From NCBI GenBank assembly GCA_039707655.1, contig CM077673.1, positions 4,164,001 to 4,228,000 on the forward strand: a DNA stretch of 64,000 nt, read 5' to 3'. The notes under the pieces are model-generated. The model was not told the DNA's origin and did not search any database. It saw nothing but the letters and a program-made list of their open reading frames with translations. Origin of the DNA: Elymus sibiricus (lineage: Eukaryota > Streptophyta > Magnoliopsida > Poales > Poaceae). A program made the translations under genes and the position numbers. Positions 21,711 to 35,122 of the stretch are shown here, piece by piece. Numbering within the stretch: position 1 is the first letter of the stretch; each line of letters begins with the position of its first letter.

Positions 21711-24680
21711 TAATAGCATAGAAAACCGGTAAGAATGGACCAAATCTGCGAGTTTTGGCAAGGTCCCCGTAACCGGACCCCGGGCATCCCCAAATGTTGG
21801 GACGACCACAACAACCAAAAACAGTGAATACTAGCATAGAAAACAGGTAAGAATGGACCAAATCTGCGAGTTTTGGCGAGGTCCCCGTAAGCGGACCCCA
21901 TGGTTCCCCGAACGTCTCGATCGTCCCGAGACCCAAAATCAGTGAGTAATAGCATAGAAAACTGGCCGGAACAGACAAAATCTGCTAGTTTTGGCGAGGT
22001 CCCGGTAACCGGTCCACGGGCTTCCCCGAATGTTTGGACGGCCACGACAACCAAAAAAACAGTGAATAATAGCATAGAAATCTGGTCAGAATGGACAAAA
22101 TCTGCGAGTTTTGGGGAGGTCCCCGTAAGCGAACCCCGGGGTTCCCCGAACATTTGGATCGCCCCGGGACCCATAATCAGTGAGTAATAGCATAGAAAAC
22201 AGGTAAGAATGGACCAAATATGCGAGTTTTGGTGATGTCACCGTAACCGGTCCACAGGCTTCCCCGAACGTTCGGACGAGCAAGACAACCAAAAAACAAT
22301 GAATAATAGCACAGAAAGCTAGTAAGAATGGACCAAATCTGCGAGTTTTGGCGAGGTCCCCGTAACCGGACCCCGGGCTTCCCCGAACGTTCGGACGACC
22401 ACGACAACCAAAAAAACAGTGAATAATAGCATAGAAATCTGGTCAGAATGGACAAAATCTGCGAGTTTTGGGGAGGTCCCCGTAAGCGAACCCCGGGGTT
22501 CCCCGAACATTTGGATCGCCCCGGGACCCATAACCAGTGAGTAATAGCATAGAAAACAGGTAAGAATGGACCAAATCTGCGAGTTTTGGCGATGTCACCG
22601 TAACCGGTCCACGGGCTTCCCCGAACGTTCGGACGACCAAGACAACCAAAAAACAGTGAATAATAGCACAGAAAGCTAGTAAGAATATACCAAATCTGCG
22701 AGTTTTGGCGAGGTCCCCGTAACCGGACCCCGGGCTTCCCCGAACGTTCGGACGACCACGACAACCAAAAAACAGTGAATACTAGCATAGAAAACAGGTA
22801 AGAATGGACCTAATCTGCGAGTTTTGGCGAGGTCCCCGTAAGCGGACCCCATGGTTCCCCGAACGTCTCGATCGTCCCAAGACCCAAAATCAGTGAGTAA
22901 TAGCATAGAAAACTGGCCGGAACAGACAAAATCTGCTAGTTTTGGCGAGGTCCCGGCAACCGGTCCACGGGCTTCCCCGAATGTTTGGACGGCCACGACA
23001 ACCAAAAAAACAGTGAATAATAGCATAGAAATCTGGTCAGAATGGACAAAATCTGCGAGTTTTGGGGAGGTCCCCGTGAGCGAACCCCGGGGTTCCCCGA
23101 ACATTTGGATCGCCCCGGGACCCATAATCAGTGAGTAATAGCATAGAAAACAGGTAAGAATGGACCAAATATGCGAGTTTTGGTGATGTCACCGTAACCG
23201 GTCCACAGGCTTCCCCGAACGTTCGGACGACCAAGACAACCAAAAAACAGTGAATAATAGCACAGAAAGCTAGTAAGAATGGACCAAATCTGCGAGTTTT
23301 GGCGAGGTCCCCGTAACCGGACCCCGGGCCTCCCCGAACGTTCGGACGACCACGACAACCAAAAAACAGTGAATAATAGCATAGAAAACCGGTAAGAATG
23401 GACCAAATCTGCGAGTTTTGGCAAGGTCCCCGTAACCGGACCCCGGGCATCCCCAAATGTTGGGACGACCACAACAACCAAAAGCAGTGAATAATAGCAT
23501 AGAAAACAAGTAAGAATGGACCAAATCTGCGAGTTTTGGCGATGTCACCGTAACCGGTCCACAGGCTTCCCCGAACGTTCGGACGAGCAAGACAACCAAA
23601 AAACAATGAATAATAGCACAGAAAGCTAGTAAGAATGGACCAAATCTGCGAGTTTTGGCGAGGTCCCCGTAACCGGACCCCGGGCTTCCCCGAACGTTCG
23701 GACGACCACGACAACCAAAAAAACAGTGAATAATAGCATAGAAATCTGGTCAGAATGGACAAAATCTGCGAGTTTTGGGGAGGTCCCCGTAAGCGAACCC
23801 CGGGGTTCCCCGAACATTTGGATCGCCCCGGGACCCATAACCAGTGAGTAATAGCATAGAAAACAGGTAAGAATGGACCAAATCTGCGAGTTTTGGCGAT
23901 GTCACCGTAACCGGTCCACGGGCTTCCCCGAACGTTCGGACGACCAAGACAACCAAAAAACAGTGAATAATAGCACAGAAAGCTAGTAAGAATATACCAA
24001 ATCTGCGAGTTTTGGCGAGGTCCCCGTAACCGGACCCCGGGCTTCCCCGAACGTTCGGACGACCACGACAACCAAAAAACAGTGAATACTAGCATAGAAA
24101 ACAGGTAAGAATGGACCTAATCTGCGAGTTTTGGCGAGGTCCCCGTAAGCGGACCCCATGGTTCCCCGAACGTCTCGATCGTCCCAAGACCCAAAATCAG
24201 TGAGTAATAGCATAGAAAACTGGCCGGAACAGACAAAATCTGCTAGTTTTGGCGAGGTCCCGGCAACCGGTCCACGGGCTTCCCCGAATGTTTGGACGGC
24301 CACGACAACCAAAAAAACAGTGAATAATAGCATAGAAATCTGGTCAGAATGGACAAAATCTGCGAGTTTTGGGGAGGTCCCCGTGAGCGAACCCCGGGGT
24401 TCCCCGAACATTTGGATCGCCCCGGGACCCATAATCAGTGAGTAATAGCATAGAAAACAGGTAAGAATGGACCAAATATGCGAGTTTTGGTGATGTCACC
24501 GTAACCGGTCCACAGGCTTCCCCGAACGTTCGGACGACCAAGACAACCAAAAAACAGTGAATAATAGCACAGAAAGCTAGTAAGAATGGACCAAATCTGC
24601 GAGTTTTGGCGAGGTCCCCGTAACCGGACCCCGGGCCTCCCCGAACGTTCGGACGACCACGACAACCAAAAAACAGTGAA
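21711..24680. repeat. Two 9-mer-derived blocks and two 5-mer deltas in a 1307-bp duplication
   Basis: The order is a 9-mer at 21711 (m6/m3 at 22304), 5-mer delta at 22780, epsilon m1 at 23374, m2/m5 hybrid at 23492, m6/m3 at 23611, m4 at 23731, m5 at 23849, m6 at 23968, then a second 5-mer delta at 24087. Corresponding bases are 1307 bp (11 monomers) apart. GAGCAAGACAACC and ACAATGAATAATAG occur in both copies. Confidence 0.88.
23492..23610. repeat. Hybrid monomer m2/m5: breakpoint of the 1307-bp duplication
   Basis: It opens as epsilon m2 (ACAAGTAAG) and after the shared middle reads m5 (GATGTCACCG, CACAGGC, GAGCAAGACAACC). The m5 half matches the m5 at 22185-22303, exactly 1307 bp upstream. 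This identifies where the repeated block loops back. Confidence 0.9.
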
Positions 24681-26342
24681 TAATAGCATAGAAAACCGGT
24701 AAGAATGGACCAAATCTGCGAGTTTTGGCAAGGTCCCCGTAACCGGACCCCGGGCATCCCCAAATGTTGGGACGACCACAACAACCAAAAGCAGTGAATA
24801 ATAGCATAGAAAACAAGTAAGAATGGACCAAATCTGCGAGTTTTGGCGAGGTCCCCGTAAGCGGACCCCATGGTTCCCCGAACGTTTCGATCGTCCCGAG
24901 ACCGAAAATCAGTGAGTAATAGCATAGAAAACTGGCCGGAAAAGACAAAATCTGCTAGTTTTGGTGAGGTCCCGGTAACCGGTCCACGGGCTTCCCCGAA
25001 TGTTCGGACGGCCACGACAACCAATAAAATAGTGAATAATAGCATAGAAATCTGGTCAGAATGGACAAAATCTACGAGTTTTGGCGAGGTCCCCGTAAGC
25101 GGACCCCGGGGTTCCCCGAACATTTGGATCGCCCCGGGACCCATAATCAGAGAGTAATAGCATAGAAAACAGGTAAGAATTGACCAAATCTGCGAGTTTT
25201 GGCGATGTCCCCGTAACCGGTCCACGGGCTTCCCCGAACGTTCGGACGACCACGACAACCAAAAAACAGTGAATAATAGAACAGGAAACTAGTAAGAATG
25301 GACCAAATCTGCGAGTTTTGGCGATGTCACCGTAACCGGTCCACAGGCTTCCCCGAACGTTCGGACGACCAAGACAACCAAAAAACAGTGAATAATAGCA
25401 CAGAAAGCTAGTAAGAATGGACCAAATCTGCGAGTTTTGGCGAGGTCCCCGTAACCGGACCCCGGGCCTCCCCGAACGTTCGGACGACCACGACAACCAA
25501 AAAACAGTGAATAATAGCATAGAAAACCGGTAAGAATGGACCAAATCTGCGAGTTTTGGCAAGGTCCCCGTAACCGGACCCCGGGCATCCCCAAATGTTG
25601 GGACGACCACAACAACCAAAAGCAGTGAATAATAGCATAGAAAACAAGTAAGAATGGACCAAATCTGCGAGTTTTGGCGAGGTCCCCGTAAGCGGACCCC
25701 ATGGTTCCCCGAACGTTTCGATCGTCCCGAGACCGAAAATCAGTGAGTAATAGCATAGAAAACTGGCCGGAAAAGACAAAATCTGCTAGTTTTGGTGAGG
25801 TCCCGGTAACCGGTCCACGGGCTTCCCCGAATGTTCGGACGGCCACGACAACCAATAAAACAGTGAATAATAGCATAGAAATCTGGTCAGAATGGACAAA
25901 ATCTACGAGTTTTGGCGAGGTCCCCGTAAGCGGACCCCGGGGTTCCCCGAACATTTGGATCGCCCCGGGACCCATAATCAGAGAGTAATAGCATAGAAAA
26001 CAGGTAAGAATTGACCAAATCTGCGAGTTTTGGCGATGTCCCCGTAACCGGTCCACGGGCTTCCCCGAACGTTCGGACGACCACGACAACCAAAAAACAG
26101 TGAATAATAGAACAGGAAACTAGTAAGAATGGACCAAATCTGCGAGTTTTGGTGAGGTCCCCGTAACCGGACCCTGGGCTTCCCCGAACGTTCGGACGAC
26201 CAAGGCAACCAAAAAACAGTGAATAATAGCACAGAAAGCTAGTAAGAATGGACCAAATCTGCGAGTTTTGGAAAGGTCCCAGTAACCGGACCCCGGGCTT
26301 CCCCGAACGTTCGGACGACCACGACAACCAAAAAACAGTGAA
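24681..26342. repeat. Two tandem 7-monomer epsilon HORs (831 bp each)
   Basis: Units start at 24681 and 25512. Each is epsilon m1-m6 plus an extra m6. In the first, the sixth monomer (25274-25392) is the m6/m5 hybrid also seen at 18031. In the second, it (26105-26223) ends AAGGCAACC, as at 9843. The two 7-mers therefore have different junctions. Confidence 0.88.
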
Positions 26343-28478
26343 TAATAGCATAGAAAACCGGTAAGAATGGACCAAATCTGCGAGTTTTGGCAAGGTCCCC
26401 GTAACCGGACCCCGGGCATCCCCAAATGTTGGGACGACCACAACAACCAAAAGCAGTGAATAATAGCATAGAAAACAAGTAAGAATGGACCAAATCTGCG
26501 AGTTTTGGCGAGGTCCCCGTAAGCGGACCCCATGGTTCCCCGAACGTTTCGATCGTCCCGAGACCGAAAATCAGTGAGTAATAGCATAGAAAACTGGCCG
26601 GAAAAGACAAAATCTGCTAGTTTTGGTGAGGTCCCGGTAACCGGTCCACGGGCTTCCCCGAATGTTCGGACGGCCACGACAACCAACAAAACAGTGAATA
26701 ATAGCATAGAAATCTGGTCAGAATGGACAAAATCTGCGAGTTTTGGCGAGGTCCCCGTAAGCGGACCCCGGGGTTCCCCGAACATTTGGATCGCCCCGGG
26801 ACCCATAATCAGAGAGTAATAGCATAGAAAACAGGTAAGAATTGACCAAATCTGCGAGTTTTGGCGATGTCCCCGTAACCGGTCCACGGGCTTCCCCGAA
26901 CGTTCGGACGACCACGACAACCAAAAAACAGTGAATAATAGAACAGGAAACTAGTAAGAATGGACCAAATCTGCGAGTTTTGGTGAGGTCCCCGTAACCG
27001 GACCCTGGGCTTCCCCGAACGTTCGGACGACCACGACAACCAAAAAACAGTGAATAATAGCATAGAAAACTGGTAAGAATGCACCAAATTTGCGAGTTTT
27101 GGAAAGGTCCCCGTAACCGGACCCCGAGCATCCCCAAATGTTGGGACGACCACAACAACCAAAAACAGTGAATAATAGCATAGAAAACTGGTCAGACTGG
27201 ACCAAATCTGCGAGTTCTGGCGAGGTCCCCGTAAGCGGACCCCATGGTTCCCCGAACGTTTCGATCGTCCCAAGACCCAAAATCAGTGAGTAATAGCATA
27301 GAAATCTGGCCGGAACAGACAAAATCTGCTAGTTTTGGCGAGGTCCCGGTAACCGGTCCACGGGCTTCCCCGAATGTTCGGACGGCCACGACAACCAAAA
27401 AAACAGTGAATAATAGCATAGAAATCTGGTCAGAATGGACAAAATCTGCGAGTTTTGGGGAGGTCCCCGTGAGCGAACCCCGGGGTTCCCCAAACATTTG
27501 GATCGCCCCGGGACCCATAACCAGTGAGTAATAGCATAGAAAACAGGTAAGAATGGACCAAATCTGCGAGTTTTGGCGATGTCACCGTAACCGGTCCACG
27601 GGCTTCCCCGAACGTTCGGACGACCAAGACAACCAAAAAACAGTGAATAATAGAACAGGAAACTAGTAAGAATGGACCAAATCTGCGAGTTTTGGCGAGG
27701 TCCCCGTAACCGGACCCCGGGCTTCCCCGAACGTTCGGACGACCACGACAACCAAAAAACAGTGAATAATAGCATAGAAAACTGTTAAGAATGGACCAAA
27801 TCTGCGAGTTTTGGCAAGGTCCCCGTAACCGGTCCCCGAGCATCCCCAAATGTTGGGACGACCACAACAACCAAAAACAGTGAATAATAGCATAGAAAAC
27901 TGGTCAGACTGGACCAAATCTGCGAGTTCTGGCGAGGTCCCCGTAAGCGGACCCCATGGTGCCCCGAACGTCTCGATCGTCCCAAGACCCAAAATCAGTG
28001 AGTAATAGCATAGAAATCTGGCCGGAACAGACAAAATCTGCTAGTTTTGGCGAGGTCCCGGTAACCGGTTCACGGGCTTCCCCGAATGTTTGGACGGCCA
28101 CGACAACCAAAAAAACAGTGAATAATAGCATAGAAATCTGGTCAGAATGGACAAAATCTGCGAGTTTTGGGGAGGTCCCCGTAAGCGAACCCCGGGGTTC
28201 CCCGAACATTTGGATCGCCCCGGGACCCATAATCAGTGAGTAATAGCATAGAAAACAGGTAAGAATGGACCAAATCTGCGAGTTTTGGCGATGTCACCGT
28301 AACCGGTCCACAGGCTTCCCCGAACGTTCGGACGACCAAGACAACCAAAAAACAGTGAATAATAGCACAGAAAGCTAGTAAGAATGGACCAAATCTGCGA
28401 GTTTTGGCAAGGTCCCCGTAACCGGACCCCGGGCTTCCCCGAACGTTCGGACGACCACTACAACCAAAAAACAGTGAA
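26343..28478. repeat. HORs epsilon, alpha, beta
   Basis: Units start at 26343, 27055 and 27767. The alpha unit has an unusual m6 at 27648 that starts TAATAGAACAGG (gamma/epsilon style) but continues alpha-like with GGCGAGG. Alpha m4 reads CCCCGTGAGCGAACC, shared with 19575 at 7480 bp. Confidence 0.88.
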
Positions 28479-29546
28479 TAATAGCATAGAAAACCGGTAA
28501 GAATGGACCAAATCTGCGAGTTTTGGCAAGGTCCCCGTAACCGGACCCCGGGCATCCCCAAATGTTGGGACGACCACAACAACCAAAAACAGTGAATAAT
28601 AGCATAGAAAACAGGTAAGAATGGACCAAATCTGCGAGTTTTGGCGAGGTCCCCGTAAGCGGACCCCATGGTTCCCCGAACGTTTCGATCGTCCCGAGAC
28701 CCAAAATCAGTGAGTAATAGCATAGAAAACTGGCCGGAAAAGACAAAATCTGCTAGTTTTGGCGAGGTCCCGGTAACCGGTCCACGGGCTTCCCCGAATG
28801 TTCGGACGGCCACGACAACCAAAAAAACAGTGAATAATAGCATAGAATTCTGGTCAGAATGGACCAAATCTGCGAGTTTTGGCAAGGTCCCCGTAACCGG
28901 TCCCCGAGCATCCCCAAATGTTGGGACGACCACAACAACCAAAAACAGTGAATAATAGCATAGAAAACTGGTCAGACTGGACCAAATCTGCGAGTTCTGG
29001 CGAGGTCCCCGTAAGCGGACCCCATGGTGCCCCGAACGTCTCGATCGTCCCAAGACCCAAAATCAGTGAGTAATAGCATAGAAATCTGGCCGGAACAGAC
29101 AAAATCTGCTAGTTTTGGCGAGGTCCCGGTAACCGGTTCACGGGCTTCCCCGAATGTTTGGACGGCCACGACAACCAAAAAAACAGTGAATAATAGCATA
29201 GAAATCTGGTCAGAATGGACAAAATCTGCGAGTTTTGGGGAGGTCCCCGTAAGCGAACCCCGGGGTTCCCCGAACATTTGGATCGCCCCGGGACCCATAA
29301 TCAGTGAGTAATAGCATAGAAAACAGGTAAGAATGGACCAAATCTGCGAGTTTTGGCGATGTCACCGTAACCGGTCCACAGGCTTCCCCGAACGTTCGGA
29401 CGACCAAGACAACCAAAAAACAGTGAATAATAGCACAGAAAGCTAGTAAGAATGGACCAAATCTGCGAGTTTTGGCAAGGTCCCCGTAACCGGACCCCGG
29501 GCTTCCCCGAACGTTCGGACGACCACTACAACCAAAAAACAGTGAA
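28479..29546. repeat. Truncated gamma (m1-m3) joined to beta through an m4/m1 hybrid
   Basis: Gamma m1, m2 and m3 occupy 28479-28834. The monomer at 28835-28952 begins as m4 (GAATTCTGGTCAGAATGG) and ends as beta m1 (CGGTCCCCGAGC, GTTGGGAC). Beta m2-m6 follow from 28953. Beta is thereby repeated 1068 bp (nine monomers) after the beta at 27767. Confidence 0.9.
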
Positions 29547-30968
29547 TAATAGCATAGAAAACCGGTAAGAATGGACCAAATCTGCGAGTTTTGGCAAGGT
29601 CCCCGTAACCGGACCCCGGGCATCCCCAAATGTTGGGACGACCACAACAACCAAAAACAGTGAATAATAGCATAGAAAACAGGTAAGAATGGACCAAATC
29701 TGCGAGTTTTGGCGAGGTCCCCGTAAGCGGACCCCATGGTTCCCCGAACGTTTCGATCGTCCCGAGACCCAAAATCAGTGAGTAATAGCATAGAAAACTG
29801 GCCGAAAAAGACAAAATCTGCTAGTTTTGGCGAGGTCCCGGTAACCGGTCCACGGGCTTCCCCGAATGTTCGGATGGCCACGACAACCAAAAAAACAGTG
29901 AATAATAGCATAGAAATCTGGTCAGAATGGACAAAATCTGCGAGTTTTGGCGAGGTCCCCGTAAGCGGACCCCGGGGTTCCCCAAACATTTGGATCGCCC
30001 CGGGACCAATAATCAGAGAGTAATAGCATAGAAAACAGGTAAGAATTGACCACATCTGCGAGTTTTGGCGATGTCACCGTAACCGTTCCACGGGCTTCCC
30101 CGAACGTTCGGACGACCATGACAACCAAAAAACTGTGAATAATAGAACAGGAAACTAGTAAGAATGGACCAAATCTGAGTTTTGGCGAGGTCCCCGTAAC
30201 CGGTCCCCGGGCTTCCCCGAACGTTCGGACGACCACGACAACCAAAAAACAGCGAATAATAGCATAGAAAACTAGTAAGAATGGACCAAATCTGCGAGTT
30301 TTGGCAAGGTCCCCGTAACCGGACCCCGGGCATCCCCAAATGTTGGGACGACCACAACAACCAAAAACAGTGAATACTAGCATAGAAAACAGGTAAGAAT
30401 GGACCAAATCTGCGAGTTTTGGCGAGGTCCCCGTAAGCGGACCCCATGGTTCCCCGAACGTCTCGATCGTCCCAAGACCCAAAATCAGTGAGTAATAGCA
30501 TAGAAAACTGGCCGGAACAGACAAAATCTGCTAGTTTTGGCGAGGTCCCGGTAACCGGTCCACGGGCTTCCCCGAATGTTTGGACGGCCACGACAACCAA
30601 AAAAACAGTGAATAATAGCATAGAAATCTGGTCAGAATGGACAAAATCTGCGAGTTTTGGGGAGGTCCCCGTAAGCGAACCCCGGGGTTCCCCGAACATT
30701 TGGATCGCCCCGGGACCCATAATCAGTGAGTAATAGCATAGAAAACAGGTAAGAATGGACCAAATATGCGAGTTTTGGTGATGTCACCGTAACCGGTCCA
30801 CAGGCTTCCCCGAACGTTCGGACGACCAAGACAACCAAAAAACAGTGAATAATAGCACAGAAAGCTAGTAAGAATGGACCAAATCTGCGAGTTTTGGCGA
30901 GGTCCCCGTAACCGGACCCCGGGCTTCCCCGAACGTTCGGACGACCACGACAACCAAAAAACAGTGAA
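29547..30968. repeat. HORs gamma and delta
   Basis: Gamma starts at 29547 (710 bp, deletion after 30177) and delta at 30257. GGCCGAAAAAG in gamma m3 and AAAACTGTGAATAATAG after m5 also occur exactly 17330 bp upstream (12217-12926), pointing to a long-range copy. Confidence 0.9.
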
Positions 30969-32986
30969 TAATAGCATAGAAAACCGGTAAGAATGGACCA
31001 AATCTGGGAGTTTTGGCAAGGTCCCCGTAACCGGACCCCGGGCATCCCCAAATGTTGGGACGACCACAACAACCAAAAGCAGTGAATAATAGCATAGAAA
31101 ACAAGTAAGAATGGACCAAATCTGCGAGTTTTGGCGAGGTCCCCGTAAGCGGACCCCATGGTTCCCCGAACGTTTCGATCGTCCCGAGACCGAAAATCAG
31201 TGAGTAATAGCATAGAAAACTGGCCGGAAAAGACAAAATCTGCTAGTTTTGGTGAGGTCCCGGTAACCGGTCCACGGGCTTCCCCGAATGTTCGGACGGC
31301 CACGACAACCAATAAAACAGTGAATAATAGCATAGAAATCTGGTCAGAATGGACAAAATCTGCGAGTTTTGGCGAGGTCCCCGTAAGCGGACCCCGGGGT
31401 TCCCCGAACATTTGGATCGCCCCGGGACCCATAATCAGAGAGTAATAGCATAGAAAACAGGTAAGAATTGACCAAATCTGCGAGTTTTGGCGATGTCCCC
31501 GTAACCGATCCACGGGCTTCCCCGAACGTTCGGACGACCACGACAACCAAAAAACAGTGAATAATAGAACAGGAAACTAGTAAGAATGGACCAAATCTGC
31601 GAGTTTTGGTGAGGTCCCCGTAACCGGACCCTGGGCTTCCCCGAACGTTCGGACGACCACGACAACCTAAAAACAGTGAATAATAGCATAGAAAACTGGT
31701 AAGAATGCACCAAATTTGCGAGTTTTGGAAAGGTCCCCGTAACTGGACCCCGAGCATCCCCAAATGTTGGGACGACCACAACAACCAAAAACAGTGAATA
31801 ATAGCATAGAAAACTGGTCAGACTGGACCAAATCTGCGAGTTGTGGCGAGGTCCCCGTAAGCGGACCCCATGGTTCCCCGAACGTCTCGATCGTCCCAAG
31901 ACCCAAAATCAGTGAGTAATAGCATAGAAATCTGGCCGGAACAGACAAAATCTGCTAGTTTTGGCGAGGTCCCGGTAACCGGTCCACGGGCTTCCCCGAA
32001 TGTTCGGACGGCCACGACAACCAAAAAAACAGTGAATAATAGCATAGAAATCTGGTCAGAATGGACAAAATCTGCGAGTTTTGGCGAGGTCCCCGTAAGC
32101 GGACCCCGGGGTTCCCCGAACATTTGGATCGCCCCGGGACCCATAATCAGAGAGTAATAGCATAGAAAACAGGTAAGAATTGACCAAATCTGCGAGTTTT
32201 GGCGATGTCCCCGTAACCGGTCCACGGGCTTCCCCGAACGTTCGGACGACCACGACAACCAAAAAACAGTGAATAATAGAACAGGAAACTAGTAAGAATG
32301 GACCAAATCTGCGAGTTTTGGTGAGGTCCCCGTAACCGGACCCTGGGCTTCCCCGAACGTTCGGACGACCACGACAACCTAAAAACAGTGAATAATAGCA
32401 TAGAAAACAGGTAAGAATGGACCAAATCTGCGAGTTTTGGCGAGGTCCCCGTAAGCGGACCCCATGGTTCCCCGAACGTCTCGATCGTCCCAAGACCCAA
32501 AATCAGTGAGTAATAGCATAGAAAACTGGCCGGAACAGACAAAATCTGCTAGTTTTGGCGAGGTCCCGGTAACCGGTCCACGGGCTTCCCCGAATGTTTG
32601 GACGGCCACGACAACCAAAAAAACAGTGAATAATAGCATAGAAATCTGGTCAGAATGGACAAAATCTGCGAGTTTTGGGGAGGTCCCCGTAAGCGAACCC
32701 CGGGGTTCCCCGAACATTTGGATCGCCCCGGGACCCATAATCAGTGAGTAATAGCATAGAAAACAGGTAAGAATGGACCAAATATGCGAGTTTTGGTGAT
32801 GTCACCGTAACCGGTCCACAGGCTTCCCCGAACGTTCGGACGACCAAGACAACCAAAAAACAGTGAATAATAGCACAGAAAGCTAGTAAGAATGGACCAA
32901 ATCTGCGAGTTTTGGCGAGGTCCCCGTAACCGGACCCCGGGCTTCCCCGAACGTTCGGACGACCACGACAACCAAAAAACAGTGAA
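30969..32986. repeat. Epsilon, alpha/epsilon switch unit, 5-mer delta (2018-bp period)
   Basis: Units start at 30969 (epsilon), 31681 (alpha m1-m3 then epsilon m4-m6 from 32037) and 32393 (delta m2-m6, no m1). Seventeen monomers, 2018 bp, separate the deltas at 30257 and 32393 and the epsilons at 30969 and 32987. The rare ACAACCTAAAAACAG state occurs near 31666, 32379 and 33684. Confidence 0.88.
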
Positions 32987-35122
32987 TAATAGCATAGAAA
33001 ACCGGTAAGAATGGACCAAATCTGGGAGTTTTGGCAAGGTCCCCGTAACCGGACCCCGGGCATCCCCAAATGTTGGGACGACCACAACAACCAAAAGCAG
33101 TGAATAATAGCATAGAAAACAAGTAAGAATGGACCAAATCTGCGAGTTTTGGCGAGGTCCCCGTAAGCGGACCCCATGGTTCCCCGAACGTTTCGATCGT
33201 CCCGAGACCGAAAATCAGTGAGTAATAGCATAGAAAACTGGCCGGAAAAGACAAAATCTGCTAGTTTTGGTGAGGTCTCGGTAACCGGTCCACGGGCTTC
33301 CCCGAATGTTCGGACGGCCACGACAACCAATAAAACAGTGAATAATAGCATAGAAATCTGGTCAGAATGGACAAAATCTGCGAGTTTTGGCGAGGTCCCC
33401 GTAAGCGGACCCCGGGGTTCCCCGAACATTTGGATCGCCCCGGGACCCATAATCAGAGAGTAATAGCATAGAAAACAGGTAAGAATTGACCAAATCTGCG
33501 AGTTTTGGCGATGTCCCCGTAACCGATCCACGGGCTTCCCCGAACGTTCGGACGACCACGACAACCAAAAAACAGTGAATAATAGAACAGGAAACTAGTA
33601 AGAATGGACCAAATCTGCGAGTTTTGGTGAGGTCCCCGTAACCGGACCCTGGGCTTCCCCGAACGTTCGGACGACCACGACAACCTAAAAACAGTGAATA
33701 ATAGCATAGAAAACTGGTAAGAATGCACCAAATTTGCGAGTTTTGGAAAGGTCCCCGTAACTGGACCCCGAGCATCCCCAAATGTTGGGACGACCACAAC
33801 AACCAAAAACAGTGAATAATAGCATAGAAAACTGGTCAGACTGGACCAAATCTGCGAGTTGTGGCGAGGTCCCCGTAAGCGGACCCCATGGTTCCCCGAA
33901 CGTCTCGATCGTCCCAAGACCCAAAATCAGTGAGTAATAGCATAGAAATCTGGCCGGAACAGACAAAATCTGCTAGTTTTGGCGAGGTCCCGGTAACCGG
34001 TCCACGGGCTTCCCCGAATGTTCGGACGGCCACGACAACCAAAAAAACAGTGAATAATAGCATAGAAATCTGGTCAGAATGGACAAAATCTGCGAGTTTT
34101 GGGGAGGTCCCCGTAAGCGAACCCCGGGGTTCCCCGAACATTTGGATCGCCCCGGGACCCATAACCAGTGAGTAATAGCATAGAAAACAGGTAAGAATGG
34201 ACCAAATCTGCAAATTTTGGCGATGTCACCGTAACCGGTCCACGGGCTTCCCCGAACGTTCGGACGACCAAGACAACCAAAAAACAGTGAATAATAGCAC
34301 AGAAAACTAGTAAGAATGGACCAAATCTGCGAGTTTTGGCGAGGTCCCCGTAACCGGACCCCGGGCTTCCCCGAACGTTCGGACGACCACGACAACCAAA
34401 AAACAGTGAATAATAGCATAGAAAACTGTTAAGAATGGACCAAATCTGCGAGTTTTGGCAAGGTCCCCGTAACCGGTCCCCGAGCATCCCCAAATGTTGG
34501 GACGACCACAACAACCAAAAACAGTGAATAATAGCATAGAAAACTGGTCAGACTGGACCAAATCTGCGAGTTCTGGCGAGGTCCCCGTAAGCGGACCCCA
34601 TGGTGCCCCGAACGTCTCGATCGTCCCAAGACCCAAAATCAGTGAGTAATAGCATAGAAATCTGGCCGGAACAGACAAAATCTGCTAGTTTTGGCGAGGT
34701 CCCGGTAACCGGTTCACGGGCTTCCCCGAATGTTTGGACGGCCACGACAACCAAAAAAACAGTGAATAATAGCATAGAAATCTGGTCAGAATGGACAAAA
34801 TCTGCGAGTTTTGGGGAGGTCCCCGTAAGCGAACCCCGGGGTTCCCCGAACATTTGGATCGCCCCGGGACCCATAATCAGTGAGTAATAGCATAGAAAAC
34901 AGGTAAGAATGGACCAAATCTGCGAGTTTTGGCGATGTCACCGTAACCGGTCCACAGGCTTCCCCGAACGTTCGGACGACCAAGACAACCAAAAAACAGT
35001 GAATAATAGCACAGAAAGCTAGTAAGAATGGACCAAATCTGCGAGTTTTGGCAAGGTCCCCGTAACCGGACCCCGGGCTTCCCCGAACGTTCGGACGACC
35101 ACTACAACCAAAAAACAGTGAA
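32987..35122. repeat. HORs epsilon, alpha, beta
   Basis: Units start at 32987, 33699 and 34411. Epsilon carries CCGATCCACGGGC in m5, shared with 31507 at 2018 bp. Alpha m5 has CTGCAAATTTTGG. Alpha and beta match 14351-15774 at a spacing of 19348 bp. Confidence 0.9.
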
